This document shows, piece by piece, positions 1-8,576 of a DNA stretch of 64,000 nt (position 1 is its first letter; the number at the start of each line of letters is the position of its first letter). This DNA is from Streptomyces composti (GTDB lineage Bacteria > Actinomycetota > Actinomycetes > Streptomycetales > Streptomycetaceae). Under the pieces are notes generated by a model. The model worked only from the letters and a program-made list of their open reading frames with translations. It made no database searches and was not told where the DNA came from. Position numbers and translations under genes: made by a program. Location of the stretch: positions 62,001 to 126,000 of the forward strand of contig NZ_JAATEM010000001.1 in NCBI RefSeq assembly GCF_012034205.1, written 5' to 3'.

Positions 1-269
1 GCCAGCTCCCCGGTGCCGTCCGTGCTGCCGTCGTCCACCAGGAAGACCTCCGCGTGCCCCGGATACTCCTGCGCCAGCAGCGACGGCAGACTCCTCGGCA
101 GCACCGCCGCCTCGTCCCGGGCCGGCACCACCACGCACACCCGCGGCCACCGTTCCGGTTCCCGCAGTGGCGGGAGGCGCACGTCCGTGCGCCAGAAGAA
201 GCCCTGGCCGAGCAGCAGCCACAGCCAGGCGGCGAGGGATCCGACGGCGGTCCACGCAAGCACGCTCAC
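1..269 (-). CDS. HpnB-like family 2 glycosyltransferase, N-terminus only
   Basis: The gene reads leftward off the window edge, so only about 89 N-terminal residues are visible. A GTG start at 269 gives a hydrophobic N-terminal segment (residues about 3-19), then a W-P-R-V-C-V-V-V-P-A-R-D-E stretch and a later VDDGSTDGT motif, the nucleotide-sugar and metal-binding signature of GT-A family 2 enzymes. The order 'short membrane anchor, FWR, P-rich linker, VVPARDEA' resembles the hopanoid-associated glycosyltransferase HpnB. That would place it at the membrane acting on a lipid acceptor, but the catalytic and C-terminal membrane regions are not visible, so the hopanoid link is inference. Confidence 0.75.
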   Translation of the reverse strand, partial: MSVLAWTAVGSLAAWLWLLLGQGFFWRTDVRLPPLREPERWPRVCVVVPARDEAAVLPRSLPSLLAQEYPGHAEVFLVDDGSTDGTGEL

Positions 270-327
270 GCTGCGCAGTCTGCCTCACCGAGGCGGCCGG
301 TAGCGGCCCATCGTCTATCGTGGCCGG

Positions 328-1113
328 GTGAAGATCGCGCTCATGGACTCCGGAATCGGTCTGCTCGCGGCCACCGCCGCGGTACGGCGTCTCCGCCCGG
401 ACGCCGATCTCGTCCTCTCCCTCGACCCCGACGGCATGCCCTGGGGCCCGCGGACGCCGAAGGACCTCACCGAGCGCGCCCTGGCCGTCGCCGAGGCGGC
501 TGCGGCCCATCGCCCGGACGCGCTGATCGTCGGCTGCAACACCGCCACCGTGCACGCGCTGACCGCCCTGCGCGCCCGCCTCGAACCCGAGCTGCCGGTC
601 ATCGGGACCGTCCCGGCGATCAAGCCCGCCGCCGCGGGCGGCGGCCACCTGGCGATCTGGGCCACGCCGGCCACCACCGGCAGCCCCTACCAGCGGGACC
701 TGATCCGCAACTTCGCCGACGGCGTCGGCGTCACCGAGGTGCCCTGCTGGGGACTGGCCGAGGCCGTGGAGCGCGCCGACGAGAACGCCGTCGGCGAGGC
801 GGTCGCGGCCGCGGCGGAGCTGACGCCGGAGCATGTCACCACCGTCGTCCTGGGCTGCACCCACTACGAACTGGTGGCCGAACGCATCCGGACCGCCGTG
901 CAGCGCCCCGACGCGCCCCCGCTCGCCCTGCACGGCTCGGCGGGAGCGGTCGCCGCGCAGGCGCTGCGCCGCATCGGCGCCGAGCCGGCCCCCGACGCCC
1001 CCGCGAGCGGTTCCCTGACGGTCCTGCTCAGCGGCCGGGAGGGCACGCTGCCCGCATCCGCCCTCACCTACGCGGAGGGCCGCCTGCTGAAGCAGGTCAC
1101 CCCTACGGCCTGA
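328..1113 (+). CDS. Aspartate/glutamate racemase family protein (MurI-like)
   Basis: The 261-residue protein has the family's DSGIG motif near the N-terminus and two catalytic-type cysteines: C70 in GCNTA and C177 in LGCTHYE. Glutamate racemases use such a Cys pair to interconvert L- and D-Glu for peptidoglycan. The overall length fits, but the segment after DSGIG lacks the usual GGL and has a diverged SLDPDGMPWG loop, so this may be a paralogue rather than the essential MurI. The GTG start is chosen because a TATCGT hexamer lies at 316-321, exactly 6 nt upstream, with no Shine-Dalgarno. That suggests a leaderless transcript. A nested hairpin lies 135 nt downstream. Confidence 0.8.
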   Translation: MKIALMDSGIGLLAATAAVRRLRPDADLVLSLDPDGMPWGPRTPKDLTERALAVAEAAAAHRPDALIVGCNTATVHALTALRARLEPELPVIGTVPAIKPAAAGGGHLAIWATPATTGSPYQRDLIRNFADGVGVTEVPCWGLAEAVERADENAVGEAVAAAAELTPEHVTTVVLGCTHYELVAERIRTAVQRPDAPPLALHGSAGAVAAQALRRIGAEPAPDAPASGSLTVLLSGREGTLPASALTYAEGRLLKQVTPTA

Positions 1114-1247
1114 ACGGCGGCGCCGGATCCGCCGGGTTCTGCCCGGATCCGCCGAATTCCGAAGCACCGGCGCGCGGTCTCCGCCGGACGTTCCGCGCCT
1201 CCCCGGCCTCCTGCCCCGCCTGCCCGGACGCCGCTCGCGCCTGCCGA

Positions 1248-1289
1248 GGACCTGCCGCCCGCGCGGTCCGCGCGGACCGCGGCAGGTCC
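1248..1289 (+). terminator. Nested GC hairpin, possible terminator
   Basis: An 11-bp perfect outer stem (GGACCTGCCGC at 1248-1258 with its complement at 1279-1289) encloses a second 5-bp stem (GGTCC 1265-1269, GGACC 1274-1278, loop GCGC), with a 6-nt bulge on the left side. It lies between two plus-strand genes, 134 nt after the first ends and 42 nt before the next gene's -10 hexamer. No T-run follows, as is common for high-GC actinobacterial terminators. Confidence 0.5.
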
Positions 1290-1343
1290 GGTCACGCTGT
1301 GCGACGCGGTACCCGCGGTGCGATTCCTGAGTAGTCTCGAAGT

Positions 1344-1892
1344 ATGAGGGACCACCACCCCCACGGTGAGCACACCCCGTACCCGGACGTCTGGACCGGG
1401 CGCGCGACCAACCGCGCCCAGTGGCTGCTCGCGCTGGCCGGAGCCGCCTGCATGGCCCTGGGGATCGCGCTGGCCGTGGACTCCGCGTGGACCTCCGCCG
1501 TGGCACCGCTGGTCATGGCGGTGGTCGGGTGCATCGCCGCGGGACTGCTGGTCCTCTTCGGCACCCTCGCTTTCGTGCATGTGGCGCTGCGCGTCGACGA
1601 GGAGCATCTGGAGGTGCGCTGCGGCCACATCGGGGTGCCCCGCCGCCGCATCCCGCTGTCGCAGGTCGCGGGAGCGGAGTTCGTCCCGCACGTCACCCCG
1701 CGGCACTGGGGCGGCTGGGGCTACCGCTGGCGGCCCGAGAAGGGCACGGCGGTCGTCGTCCGGCGGGGCGAGGGTCTGCTGCTGCGCCTGTGGGACGGCC
1801 ACACCTTCACCGTCACCGTGGACGACGCCGAGGCCGCGGTCCGCGTCATCCGCGACCGGCTCCGCCCGCAGCGGCCGAACGCCGCGCGCTGA
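1344..1892 (+). CDS. Conserved two-TM membrane protein of unknown function (DUF3093-like)
   Basis: 182 residues. Two membrane helices are visible (about residues 26-46 and 51-76), followed by a soluble beta-rich C-terminal domain with the pattern YRWRPEKGTAVVVRRGEGLLL and a 'DGHTFTVTVDDAE' strand. This resembles actinobacterial membrane proteins with a PH-like tail such as the DUF3093 group, though the assignment is from memory. The ATG start is supported by TAGTCT at 1332-1337, exactly 6 nt before it, a leaderless arrangement. No function can be given. Confidence 0.7.
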   Translation: MRDHHPHGEHTPYPDVWTGRATNRAQWLLALAGAACMALGIALAVDSAWTSAVAPLVMAVVGCIAAGLLVLFGTLAFVHVALRVDEEHLEVRCGHIGVPRRRIPLSQVAGAEFVPHVTPRHWGGWGYRWRPEKGTAVVVRRGEGLLLRLWDGHTFTVTVDDAEAAVRVIRDRLRPQRPNAAR

Positions 1893-1971
1893 GCGCGCAC
1901 CGGGAGAACGCGGGAACCCGGGCGGGCAGGCGAACGCAAGAACGTTTCGGCAGGACCGGTTCACGCCCGGC

Positions 1972-3054
1972 TCATCTGGCGAGCCGGTCCTCGTGGGACC
2001 GGGCGTCCGGGGTGCGCGGCGGCGTACCCGGGGCGAGGGGGCGCGCCGTCGCCGTCCCCGCCAGCAGGCCCACGCCCACCGACACCACGGTGAAGCTGAG
2101 CGCATTGCCCACCGAGGAGATCGCCGCGACCGCCGTCAGGGCCGCGCCCGCGGTCAGCACGACCGGGGTGGAGCGGGGGCTGCGCCACAAGGCGTACAGC
2201 ACCCAGCAGAAGGCCAGTGCCAGCAGCAGCGCCCCGACGACACCCAGTTCGGCCGCCAGCTGCAGCGGCGCGGAGTGGGGTCTGCCGTCGGACAGCACGG
2301 ACTCGCCGGACGCCGCGCTCAGCTCCCCGAACCGGCCGGGACCGACGCCCAGGCCCGCGTGCCGGCGCACCATGCCGAGCGCGTCCCGCCACAGCTCCAC
2401 GCGGTGCGCGGAGAGCCGGCCCTCCAGGGAGGCGGTGAGTCCGTCCGGCAGGGCGTCACGGGCCACCGCCCAGGTCGTACCGGCCACGCACGCGACCGCC
2501 AGCGCCAGCAGCACCAGGCCCGGACCCCGGCGCCGCACCCGCGCGGCGGCCAGGGAGCACAGCAGCACCAGCGCTCCGGCGACGCAGCCGGCCGGCGAGC
2601 CGAGCACGGCGGCGGTCACCGCGATGCCGGCCGCCAGCAGCCGCAGCGCGATCCGCAGGGCCCGGGCGGTGGCCGCCCAGGCGGCACAGCACGCGGCGCC
2701 GGCGGACAGGGCCAGCACGGCGGCGGTGGCCCCGGCGTGACCGAGCGGCGTGGACATCTGCGGCCCGGGCGTCAGATGCGGGACGGCCACGGCCAGGCCG
2801 GCGCCGGCCAGCGCCCAGACGCAGGGGGCGGCCACCGGAAGCAGCGTGGCGCCGATCCGGCCCGCCGCGTAGCCGGCGGCCACCGCGAGCACGGCGAGCA
2901 GCATGCCCTCGGGGCGGCCGCCGCGGACCGCCGCCGTGATCAGCGGCCAGGCGGCACACGCGCCGAGGACCACGACGCCCGCGACGTCCAGTCCGTTTCG
3001 TCTCTCGCCGTCCGCCTCCGCGCCGGCCGCAGCAGCCATGCCCGTGGAACCCAC
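1972..3054 (-). CDS. O-antigen ligase-like (Wzy_C) polytopic membrane protein
   Basis: About 360 residues with roughly ten hydrophobic segments. Near residues 215-255 is the signature of O-antigen ligase/polymerase proteins: RVELWRDALGMVRRHAGLGVGPGRF, then PHSAPLQLAAELGVVG, the extracytoplasmic loop that handles undecaprenyl-linked glycan in Gram-negatives. In Streptomyces such proteins probably act on a surface glycan or exopolysaccharide, but no partner genes are nearby. Start choice is uncertain: GTG at 3054 or the in-frame ATG at 3039. It is divergent from the apolipoprotein N-acyltransferase gene. Confidence 0.75.
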   Translation of the reverse strand: MGSTGMAAAAGAEADGERRNGLDVAGVVVLGACAAWPLITAAVRGGRPEGMLLAVLAVAAGYAAGRIGATLLPVAAPCVWALAGAGLAVAVPHLTPGPQMSTPLGHAGATAAVLALSAGAACCAAWAATARALRIALRLLAAGIAVTAAVLGSPAGCVAGALVLLCSLAAARVRRRGPGLVLLALAVACVAGTTWAVARDALPDGLTASLEGRLSAHRVELWRDALGMVRRHAGLGVGPGRFGELSAASGESVLSDGRPHSAPLQLAAELGVVGALLLALAFCWVLYALWRSPRSTPVVLTAGAALTAVAAISSVGNALSFTVVSVGVGLLAGTATARPLAPGTPPRTPDARSHEDRLAR

Positions 3055-3311
3055 CCCGCACCCCGTAACGCGTCGCCCCCGACTGTGTAGGACCCCGGTC
3101 GTCCGTGCGACCCGGGCACCGGCACACGTTAACGGCTGGTGGGCGATTTGGGGATGTCCTGTGAGGAGGGGTGGGCTCCAGGGGCGCGGGAAACCGCGCG
3201 TCCGGTTCCCCGCACGGCCGCCGGCCCGCCTGACCCGCCGCCCCGACCGGCAGGGGCTCCGGGAAACCGTGCCGGTGTCGGCGATCGGGGAGGGCGTCTT
3301 AGACTCCCGGA

Positions 3312-4919
3312 GTGACCGTCACCGTTGCCCCCGTCGACGAGTCGGAGTCGATGCCGCCGCAGAACACGCCCGTGCGCGGGCGGTGGCTCGCGCGGCTCGG
3401 GCCGGCCACCGCGGCCGCCCTCTCCGGCCTGCTCCTGTACGCCAGCTTCCCGCCCCGCACGCTGTGGTGGCTCGCCCTGCCCGCGTTCGGCATCCTCGGC
3501 TGGGTGCTGCGCGGACGCCGCTGGACGGCGGCTCTCGGCCTCGGCTACCTGTTCGGCCTGGGGTTCCTGCTGCCGCTGCTGGTGTGGACGGGCGTGGAGG
3601 TCGGACCGGGGCCGTGGATCGCCCTGGTGGTGATCGAGGCGGTGTTCGTGGCGCTCGTCGGTGCCGGCGTCGCCGCGGTGTCCCGGCTTCCGGCGTGGCC
3701 GGTGTGGGCCGCGGCGTTGTGGATCGCCGGTGAGGCGGTCCGTGCCCGGGTGCCGTTCGAGGGCTTCCCCTGGGGCAAGATCGCCTTCGGGCAGGCGGAC
3801 GGCGTCTTCCTGCCGCTGGCCGCGGTCGGCGGCACGCCGGTGCTGGGCTTCGCGGTGGTGCTGTGCGGCTTCGGCCTGGCCGAGTCGGCCCGGGTGCTGA
3901 TCGAGGCGCGGCGCACCGGGACGGTGCGGAGGGCCGCCGCGGTCCTCGGCGCGGTGAGCGTCGTCCTGCCCGTCGCGGGCGCCGTGGCCGCCCGTCCGCT
4001 GGTCGGTGACGCGGCCGAGGACGGCACCGTCACCGTGGCCGTCATCCAGGGCAACGTGCCGCGGCTCGGGCTCGACTTCAACGCGCAGCGGCGGGCCGTG
4101 CTCGACTACCACGCGCGCGAGACGGTGCGCCTGGCCGAGCAGGTGAAGGCGGGCAAGGCCGAGCGGCCGGACATCGTGCTGTGGCCGGAGAACTCCTCCG
4201 ACATCGACCCGTTCGTCAACCCCGACGCGCGCGCCGCCATCGACCGCGCGGCCAGGGCCATCGGTGCGCCGGTCTCGGTCGGCGGCGTGGTGGCCAAGGA
4301 CGGCAGGCTGCTCAACGAGCAGATCCTGTGGGACCCGGAGAAGGGCCCCGTCGACACCTACGACAAGCGGCAGATCCAGCCGTTCGGCGAGTATCTGCCG
4401 CTGCGACCGCTGATCGGCGCGATCAACGACGAGTGGACGTCGATGGTGCGCCAGGACTTCAGCCGGGGCGGTGAGCCCGGGGTGTTCACCATGGGCGGCG
4501 CCCGGGTGGGCCTGGTGACCTGCTACGAGGCGGCGTTCGACTGGGCGGTGCGGGACACGGTCACCGGCGGCGCCCAGCTGATCTCGGTGCCCAGCAACAA
4601 CGCCACCTTCGGCCGCAGCGAGATGACCTACCAGCAGCTCGCCATGTCCCGCGTGCGCGCGGTGGAGCACAGCCGCACGGTGACCGTGCCGGTCACCAGC
4701 GGGGTCAGCGCGGTCATCCTGCCGGACGGGACGATCTCGCAGAGGACCGGCATGTTCGTCGCCGACTCCCTGGTGCAGGAGGTGCCGCTGCGCTCGACGC
4801 AGACCCCGGCGACCCGGTTCGGCATCGCTCCGGAGATCGTCCTGGTGCTGGTCGCCGCGGGCGGCCTGGGCTGGGCCGTCGGCGCCGGACTGCGCGCCCG
4901 GCGCGCCGGTGACGCGTAG
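3312..4919 (+). CDS. lnt: Apolipoprotein N-acyltransferase
   Basis: 535 residues. An N-terminal set of about six membrane helices (residues 30-225) is followed by a nitrilase-like domain with the full catalytic triad: E293 in LWPENS, K352 in YDKRQIQPFGEY, and C404 in VTCYEAAF. A C-terminal membrane helix spans about 508-528. Lnt adds the third acyl chain to the N-terminal cysteine of lipoproteins on the outer face of the membrane. The GTG start has TAGACT at 3300-3305 exactly 6 nt upstream and no ribosome binding site, so a leaderless message is likely. Streptomyces often carry two Lnt paralogues; which one this is cannot be told here. Confidence 0.93.
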   Translation: MTVTVAPVDESESMPPQNTPVRGRWLARLGPATAAALSGLLLYASFPPRTLWWLALPAFGILGWVLRGRRWTAALGLGYLFGLGFLLPLLVWTGVEVGPGPWIALVVIEAVFVALVGAGVAAVSRLPAWPVWAAALWIAGEAVRARVPFEGFPWGKIAFGQADGVFLPLAAVGGTPVLGFAVVLCGFGLAESARVLIEARRTGTVRRAAAVLGAVSVVLPVAGAVAARPLVGDAAEDGTVTVAVIQGNVPRLGLDFNAQRRAVLDYHARETVRLAEQVKAGKAERPDIVLWPENSSDIDPFVNPDARAAIDRAARAIGAPVSVGGVVAKDGRLLNEQILWDPEKGPVDTYDKRQIQPFGEYLPLRPLIGAINDEWTSMVRQDFSRGGEPGVFTMGGARVGLVTCYEAAFDWAVRDTVTGGAQLISVPSNNATFGRSEMTYQQLAMSRVRAVEHSRTVTVPVTSGVSAVILPDGTISQRTGMFVADSLVQEVPLRSTQTPATRFGIAPEIVLVLVAAGGLGWAVGAGLRARRAGDA

Positions 4920-5042
4920 CCGTGCCGCTGGAGGGGCGGCGTACTGCCGGAGCACGGCTGTCCGCCGGAGGACGGCGTACCCGGGGGGAACGGCCGGTGC
5001 AGCGGGGACGGGGCGACCGACCGGCCGGTTAGGGTCGGGAGC

Positions 5043-5522
5043 ATGGCTACCCCTGATTTCATCCGCACGCTGCGCGAGTCCGCCGGTCATCAGCTGCTGT
5101 GGCTCCCCGGGGTCACCGCCCTCGTCTTCGACGACGAGGACAGAGTGCTGCTGAACCGCCGGGCCGACACCCGCACGTGGTCCGTGATCGGGGGCATCCC
5201 GGAGCCGGGGGAGCAGCCGGCCGCCTGCGCCGTGCGGGAGGTCGAGGAGGAGACGGCGGTGCGCTGCGTGCCGGAGCGGGTGGTACTGGTGCAGGCGCTC
5301 CAGCCGGTGACCTACGGCAACGGCGACATCTGCCAGTACATGGACATCACCTTCCGCTGCCGGGCCGTCGGCGGCGAGGCGCGGGTCAACGACGACGAGT
5401 CGCTGGACGTCGCCTGGTTCCCGGTGGACGCCCTGCCGGAGATGCACGAGTTCTCGCGGTTCCGGATCAAGCAGGCGCTGTCGGACGCCCCCACATGGTT
5501 CGACCCTATGGAAAACAGCTGA
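5043..5522 (+). CDS. Nudix hydrolase
   Basis: 159 residues with an almost canonical Nudix box at residues 51-73 (G-x5-E-x7-RE-x-x-EE), supplying the Mg2+-binding glutamates that hydrolyse a nucleoside diphosphate linked to another moiety. The usual G after REVxEE is a T here. The C-terminal EFSRFRI..AL element recurs in ADP-ribose or NADH pyrophosphatase-like actinobacterial members, but substrate cannot be assigned. TAGGGT at 5030-5035 lies 7 nt before the ATG. A GGGAG sits only 1 nt before the ATG, too close to act as a normal ribosome binding site. Confidence 0.88.
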   Translation: MATPDFIRTLRESAGHQLLWLPGVTALVFDDEDRVLLNRRADTRTWSVIGGIPEPGEQPAACAVREVEEETAVRCVPERVVLVQALQPVTYGNGDICQYMDITFRCRAVGGEARVNDDESLDVAWFPVDALPEMHEFSRFRIKQALSDAPTWFDPMENS

Positions 5523-5577
5523 AGTGTAGGGGCTGACCACATGGGGCGGGGTGCGGGTGCTGCCTAGGGTCGGGGAC

Positions 5578-6378
5578 ATGACCGCCTCCCGTGCCGTTCC
5601 GGCTCCCCACGCCTCCCCGCTCGACCTCGGTGGCCGCACCGCTCTGGTCACCGGCGCCGCCGGTGGTATCGGCCGCGCCTGCGCGCTGCGGCTCGCCGCC
5701 GCCGGCGCCAAGGTCAGAGCCGTCGACCGGGACGCCGCCGGACTGGAGTCGCTCGCCGAGGCGGTCCGGGGGCTGGGCGGCGCGGTCGAGCCGCAGGTCG
5801 TGGACCTCACCGACCTGGACGCCGCGGAGGCGGCCGCCGCGGGCACGGACGTGCTGGTGAACAACGCGGGGCTGCAGCTGGTCCGCCCCATCGAGGAGTT
5901 CCCGCCCGAGGTCTTCCACACCGTGCTCACGGTGATGCTCGAGGCGCCGTTCCGCCTGATCCGCGGCGCCCTGCCCCACATGTACGAGCAGGGCTGGGGC
6001 CGGATCGTCAATGTGTCCTCCGTGCACGGACTGCGCGCCTCCGCCTACAAGTCCGCCTATGTGGCCGCCAAGCACGGCCTGGAGGGACTGTCCAAGACCG
6101 CCGCGCTCGAGGGCGCCCGGCACGGCGTCACCTCGAACTGCGTGAACCCCGGCTATGTGCGCACCCCCCTGGTCGAGCGGCAGATCACCGACCAGGCGCG
6201 CGCCCACGGCATCCCCGAGGAGCGGGTGCTGAGCGAGGTGCTGCTGCAGGACAGCGCGGTCAAGCGGCTGATCGAACCGGAGGAGGTCGCCGAGGCGGTG
6301 GCGTATCTGTGCGGACCTTCGGCCGCCTTCGTGACCGGCACGTCCATGGTCCTGGACGGTGGCTGGACCGCGCACTGA
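5578..6378 (+). CDS. 3-hydroxybutyrate dehydrogenase-like SDR
   Basis: 266 residues, classical short-chain dehydrogenase. It has a TGAAGGIG cofactor loop at 25-32, NNAG at about 95-98, catalytic Ser 147/148 and Y161-x3-K165. Sequence after the active site (VNPGYVRTPLVERQI and SAAFVTGTSMVLDGGWTA) matches D-3-hydroxybutyrate dehydrogenases, which interconvert acetoacetate and 3-hydroxybutyrate with NAD. ATG 5578 is preferred over an upstream in-frame ATG at 5551. TAGGGT at 5565-5570 lies 7 nt upstream of 5578, and the surrounding bases are nearly identical to the promoter-start junction of the Nudix gene just before. Confidence 0.85.
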   Translation: MTASRAVPAPHASPLDLGGRTALVTGAAGGIGRACALRLAAAGAKVRAVDRDAAGLESLAEAVRGLGGAVEPQVVDLTDLDAAEAAAAGTDVLVNNAGLQLVRPIEEFPPEVFHTVLTVMLEAPFRLIRGALPHMYEQGWGRIVNVSSVHGLRASAYKSAYVAAKHGLEGLSKTAALEGARHGVTSNCVNPGYVRTPLVERQITDQARAHGIPEERVLSEVLLQDSAVKRLIEPEEVAEAVAYLCGPSAAFVTGTSMVLDGGWTAH

Positions 6379-6493
6379 ACGCCTCGGCGGCGGCCGGGCC
6401 GCGCACCGGCCTGCCCCGCGGCGGGCCCGAGGGGCCGGAACGGGTTTTCCACAGGCCTGCCGGACCGGCCGGGAGATGAGGAATCCTGTGGTC

Positions 6494-8473
6494 ATGTCCC
6501 GCGATCATGTGCAGTCCGCCGGGCCCGGCGTCCCCGCCCTGGGGCGTCCGCGCCCCGCCTCCGGCCCCTGGCCCGGCGGCGCCGAGACGCCGTTCCTCGA
6601 GCTGCTGGCCCGCGGCGCGCCCGCCGAGGCCTATGAGCAGCCGGTGCTGCTGGCCCGCGCCGAGGGGCGGCCCGCCGAGCGGATCGCCGCGCTGGAGCAG
6701 GCCAAGCTGCTCGCGCTGCGGGTGCGCGCGGAGCTGGAGGGGCGGCGCCGTCGCGAGGCCGAGCTGTCCGCGCTCTTCGAGACCGCCCACGACCTCGCAG
6801 GACTGCGGGACCTGGACGCCGTGCTCCGGGCGATCGTGCAGCGCGCCCGCTCCCTGCTCGGCACCGACGTCGCCTACCTCAGCCTGAACGACCCGGCCAG
6901 GGGCGACACGTACATGCGGGTCACCGAGGGCTCGGTGTCCGCCCGCTTCCAGCAGCTGCGGCTGGGCATGGGGGAGGGGCTCGGCGGTCTCGTCGCCCAG
7001 ACCGCCCGCCCCTATGTCACCGACGACTACTTCGGCGACGACCGCTTCCGGCACACCCGCGCCATCGACGCCGGGGTGCGCGACGAGGGCCTGGTGGCGA
7101 TCCTCGGCGTGCCGCTGACACTGGGGCACACCGTGATCGGCGTGCTGTTCGCCGCCGACCGGCGGGCCCGGGTCTTCGAGCGGGAGCAGATCGCCCTGCT
7201 CGGCTCCTTCGCGGCCCTCGCCGCCGCGGCCATCGACACGGCCAACCTGCTCGCCGAGACCCGCTCCGCCCTCGCCGACCTGGAGCAGGCGAACGAGATC
7301 ATCCGCGACCGCAGCGGGGTCATCGAGCGCGCCTCCGAGGTCCACGACCGGCTGGCCGAGCTGGTGCTGCGCGGCGGCGGGGTGCACGACGTGGCCGCCG
7401 CCGTCTCCGAGGTGCTGGACGGCCAGGTACGGTTCACCGAGGCGGACACGGCCCCGCCCGGCGCCCTGGAGTCCTCCCGCGCCGAGGGGCACGCCGTGCG
7501 GCACGGGGACGACTGGATCGCCGCCGTGGCCGCGGGCGACGAACTCCTCGGTGCCCTGGTGCTGCGCGGCCACCCCGGGCTCGACCCCGTCGACCAGCGC
7601 ACGCTGGAACGCGCCGCCATGGTCACCTCGCTGCTGCTGCTCGCCCGCCGCTCCGCCGCCGAGGCGGAACAGCGCGTCCGCGGGGAACTGCTGGACGACC
7701 TCCTCGACGCCCGCGACCGCGACCCGCGTCTGCTGCGCGAGCGCGCCGCCCGGCTCCACGCCGACCTGGACGCCACCCACGTGGTGCTCGCCGCCCGCCT
7801 GGAGGGCGGCACCGACGACGCCGAGCAGGAGGCCGACACCCGCAGACGCCTGTGGGCCGCCGCCTCGCACCTGGCCGCGACCCGGCAGGGCCTGGCCGCC
7901 GCCCGCGACGGCGGCACCGTCCTGCTGGTGCCGCTCACCGGCGACGACACCGCCACGGACGTCGCCCGCCGCACCGCCCGCCACCTGGGCACGGCCGTCC
8001 ACGAACCGGTCAGCGTCGGCGCCTCCGCCCCCGTGGAACGCCTCACCGCCCGTCCGGACACCGTGGCCGCCGCCTACGCGGAGGCCCGCCGCTGCCTGGA
8101 CGCCCTGCGCCTGCTCGGCCGCTCCGGCGACGGCGCCGCCGCCGAGGATTTCGGCTTCCTCGGCCTGCTCCTGGCCGGCGATCGCGACGTCACCGGCTTC
8201 GTCGGCCGCACCATCGGCCCGGTCGTCGCCTACGACGAGCGCCGGGGCACCGAACTGGTCCGCACGCTCGACGCCTACTTCGCCTGCGGCATGAGCCCCG
8301 CCCGCACCAAGGACGAACTGCACGTCCATGTGAACACCGTCGCCCAGCGCCTGGAACGCGTCGGACGCCTGCTCGGCTCCGACTGGCAGAGCCCGGCCCG
8401 CGCCCTGGAGATACAGCTGGCCCTGCGCCTGCACCGCCTCTCCGGCCCCTCGGCACGCCCGCTCGGGCACTGA
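6494..8473 (+). CDS. GAF-domain regulator with PucR-type C-terminal HTH
   Basis: About 659 residues. A short helical N-terminal part is followed by a GAF domain (about 92-245), a central region with remnants of a second sensor domain (about 270-400), and a GGDEF-related region. The C-terminal helix-turn-helix (about 595-650, around TKDELHVHVNTVAQRLERVGRLLG) is typical of the PucR/CdaR family. Such proteins are one-component activators; the GAF ligand is unknown. Start is uncertain: GAGGAA at 6478-6483 fits ATG 6494 with a 10-nt spacer, while in-frame ATG 6476 is also possible. It converges on the transporter gene across a perfect hairpin terminator. Confidence 0.8.
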   Translation: MSRDHVQSAGPGVPALGRPRPASGPWPGGAETPFLELLARGAPAEAYEQPVLLARAEGRPAERIAALEQAKLLALRVRAELEGRRRREAELSALFETAHDLAGLRDLDAVLRAIVQRARSLLGTDVAYLSLNDPARGDTYMRVTEGSVSARFQQLRLGMGEGLGGLVAQTARPYVTDDYFGDDRFRHTRAIDAGVRDEGLVAILGVPLTLGHTVIGVLFAADRRARVFEREQIALLGSFAALAAAAIDTANLLAETRSALADLEQANEIIRDRSGVIERASEVHDRLAELVLRGGGVHDVAAAVSEVLDGQVRFTEADTAPPGALESSRAEGHAVRHGDDWIAAVAAGDELLGALVLRGHPGLDPVDQRTLERAAMVTSLLLLARRSAAEAEQRVRGELLDDLLDARDRDPRLLRERAARLHADLDATHVVLAARLEGGTDDAEQEADTRRRLWAAASHLAATRQGLAAARDGGTVLLVPLTGDDTATDVARRTARHLGTAVHEPVSVGASAPVERLTARPDTVAAAYAEARRCLDALRLLGRSGDGAAAEDFGFLGLLLAGDRDVTGFVGRTIGPVVAYDERRGTELVRTLDAYFACGMSPARTKDELHVHVNTVAQRLERVGRLLGSDWQSPARALEIQLALRLHRLSGPSARPLGH

Positions 8474-8516
8474 CCTCGTACGGCCGGCCCGGTACACGTC
8501 GCCCCCTCAGCACCGC

Positions 8517-8553
8517 GCCGGCCCCCGTACGCGAGGCGCGCACGGGGGCCGGC
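8517..8553. terminator. Bidirectional terminator hairpin
   Basis: A 12-bp perfect inverted repeat (GCCGGCCCCCGT at 8517-8528, complement at 8542-8553) has a 13-nt loop. It sits in the 103-bp gap between two convergent genes and is placed to stop transcription from both. Confidence 0.8.
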
Positions 8554-8576
8554 CGGTGGAGCGGAGTGACGAGGTG

